Below are positions 62,995 through 64,000 of a stretch of DNA of 64,000 nucleotides, piece by piece; position 1 is the first letter of the stretch; the number at the start of each line of letters is the position of its first letter. Position numbers and translations under genes: made by a program. Below the pieces are notes generated by a model. The model saw only the letters and a list, made by a program, of their open reading frames with translations. It was not told the DNA's origin and searched no databases. Source of the stretch: Polytrichum commune (lineage: Eukaryota; Streptophyta; Polytrichopsida; Polytrichales; Polytrichaceae); assembly GCA_950295325.1 (NCBI GenBank), contig OX485803.1:58791554-58855553 (forward strand), written 5' to 3'.

Positions 62995-63610
62995 CTTTCT
63001 TTTTTAAACATAGGTATAAAGAAATAAGAAAATATTTGTAGCCTCAATTATATATGTGATGACTATTCAAAGTCAAAACCACTAGCTTCCTTAAACCGAA
63101 ATATAGGTCCCGTCTTCATTGCCTAGAACCAACACAACATACTTGGGTTCTAGAACCCAAGCTAGATCAGAGACCAACAAGTAACAGTGCGCAAAGCCAC
63201 ATGGCCACCTTCATGATCCCACGTAGTTCGCTTGCAACACCATCACCTTGCATCCTGGGTATCAACCCCTTTTGTGCTTTGTGTGCCTGCCTCCGTGACT
63301 TTGTGAACAGTATGGCTATAACCCCTCCCCCATGCAGTGTATAGAATGGCTAGAATAGGCATTGACAAGCCACCCTAAACCCACCTTGAACCAACCCAAG
63401 ATAGAGTGGAGCCCGTTATCTACCCTACATGGAGGTAGTGGAGGTCGCTATGAGGTGGCGCCACTAATGGCACCTGAAAGGGTCACTCCGTGGGTCCATA
63501 CACTCCTACACCATGGGGAACGCTTCAAGGTAGTAGAGTGTCGGTGATTGGGAGGCGTTTACAGGTGTTGGTTTTGGATGAGGTATTGGTCTTAGTACCC
63601 TCTACCTTAT
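62995..63610 (+). repeat. R1 dispersed repeat, longest copy
   Basis: Its left two thirds match the inverted copy at 33,260-32,826, and its right two thirds match the direct copy at 32,480-32,825. It therefore holds the whole unit that is split and inverted at 32-33 kb. Terminal repeats or target duplications could not be defined. The short ORF here is a by-product of DNA conservation. Confidence 0.85.
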
Positions 63611-63764
63611 GGGTTTTGTGGACCACATGTATAACATTACTTAGCATTCAACTCTCATTCCGTGGGCCCTCATAATATAAGTTCCAGTTATGCTGGGAAA
63701 ATCATAATCAAAGCTATATCATGAACTCCCAACATCTTAGTGGTATATTCTAAGGGCTCTCATG

Positions 63765-64000
63765 TCGTTGAGCTTCAAGAACACAAAAGCAACCTTTTTC
63801 TAGGGTCAAATGGCAACAAGTAGGGGATAGATGCTCCAAAGAGTTCTTTAAGTCCGTACGTCAAAAAAACACACATATGGTAATTACGGAACTTAAAGAC
63901 AAGAATGGAAGGAGCTTTACCAAGAAAGAGGACCTAAACCGAATTTGTCACGACTTCTACCAAGACCTATATAGACATAAGGACATTGATGAGGAGGCGC
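63765..64000 (+). pseudogene. LINE ORF2 fragment, start of reverse transcriptase region, cut by window edge
   Basis: The frame reads SRVKWQQVGDRCSKEFFKSV, then RQKNTHMVITELKDKNGRSF, TKKEDLNRICHDFYQDLYRH and KDIDEEA to the last base. The W-x(3)-GDRxSKxFF block, the L-D-xG block and the I-xxFYxxLY block are the linker between endonuclease and reverse transcriptase in plant LINE ORF2 proteins. The frame is open for at least 70 codons, with a stop about ten codons before the recognisable part. The catalytic RT motifs would lie outside the window, so its integrity is unknown. It could belong to the same LINE lineage as the tail at 35.4 kb, but that cannot be shown. Confidence 0.8.

Overview
The window reads as nuclear DNA of a land plant. 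The evidence is one intron-containing gene whose eight exons rebuild a plant-type arginyl-tRNA--protein transferase (ATE1), a eukaryotic tRNA-Lys(UUU), many short TTA-flanked inverted-repeat elements, and decayed PIF/Harbinger, pogo/Tigger, hAT, LINE and LTR-retroelement genes. Gene density is very low: one confident protein gene in 64 kb. The genus cannot be fixed by eye. A seed-free plant (moss or lycophyte) is a guess, based on the style of the retroelement fragments and the unusual number of poly-C tracts.

Layout. 1-1,260: GC-rich, promoter-like DNA with a possible signal-peptide first exon on the minus strand running off the left edge. 1,439-2,091: an inverted-repeat element sitting exactly between two 74-bp direct repeats. 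2,100-9,800: AT-rich gene-free DNA. 9,840-15,110: the ATE1 promoter/leader and its eight coding exons (plus strand). 17,950-19,880: a pogo/Tigger-like transposon with terminal repeats, a TA target duplication and a broken transposase, again flanked by direct repeats. 20-28 kb: tandem and dispersed repeats. 28,665-29,175: a MITE with perfect 25-bp termini. 31.7-35.8 kb: a Harbinger transposase relic, a head-to-head repeat pair, a GC-rich island and a LINE tail. 36.6-37.8 kb: a hairpin-rich block with a regular array of stem-loops, then a tRNA-derived SINE. 40-43.3 kb: tandem blocks, a MITE and a hAT transposase tail. 45-49.8 kb: two more MITEs, a possible DDE transposase fragment and an unrecognised broken ORF. 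50-54 kb: decayed minus-strand coding DNA with gag-like parts. 57-64 kb: two more GGGCC-type elements (one carrying a near-perfect 71-nt foldback), the tRNA gene, a third copy of the 32-33 kb repeat, and a LINE reverse transcriptase fragment cut by the right edge.

How the parts work together. ATE1 is a single-gene function (N-degron arginylation) with no visible functional partner nearby. Everything else is mostly a sediment of transposons. A GGGCC(A/G)CTTCACAC element family with TTA target duplications recurs at 1.5, 45.2, 57.3 and 60.7 kb, and the Harbinger transposase relic at 31.7 kb is the kind of enzyme that would mobilise it.

The most unusual structure is the array at 36,901-37,267: nine or ten stem-loops whose stems differ in sequence but stay paired, with T.G wobble positions, around an almost invariant AGAC loop.
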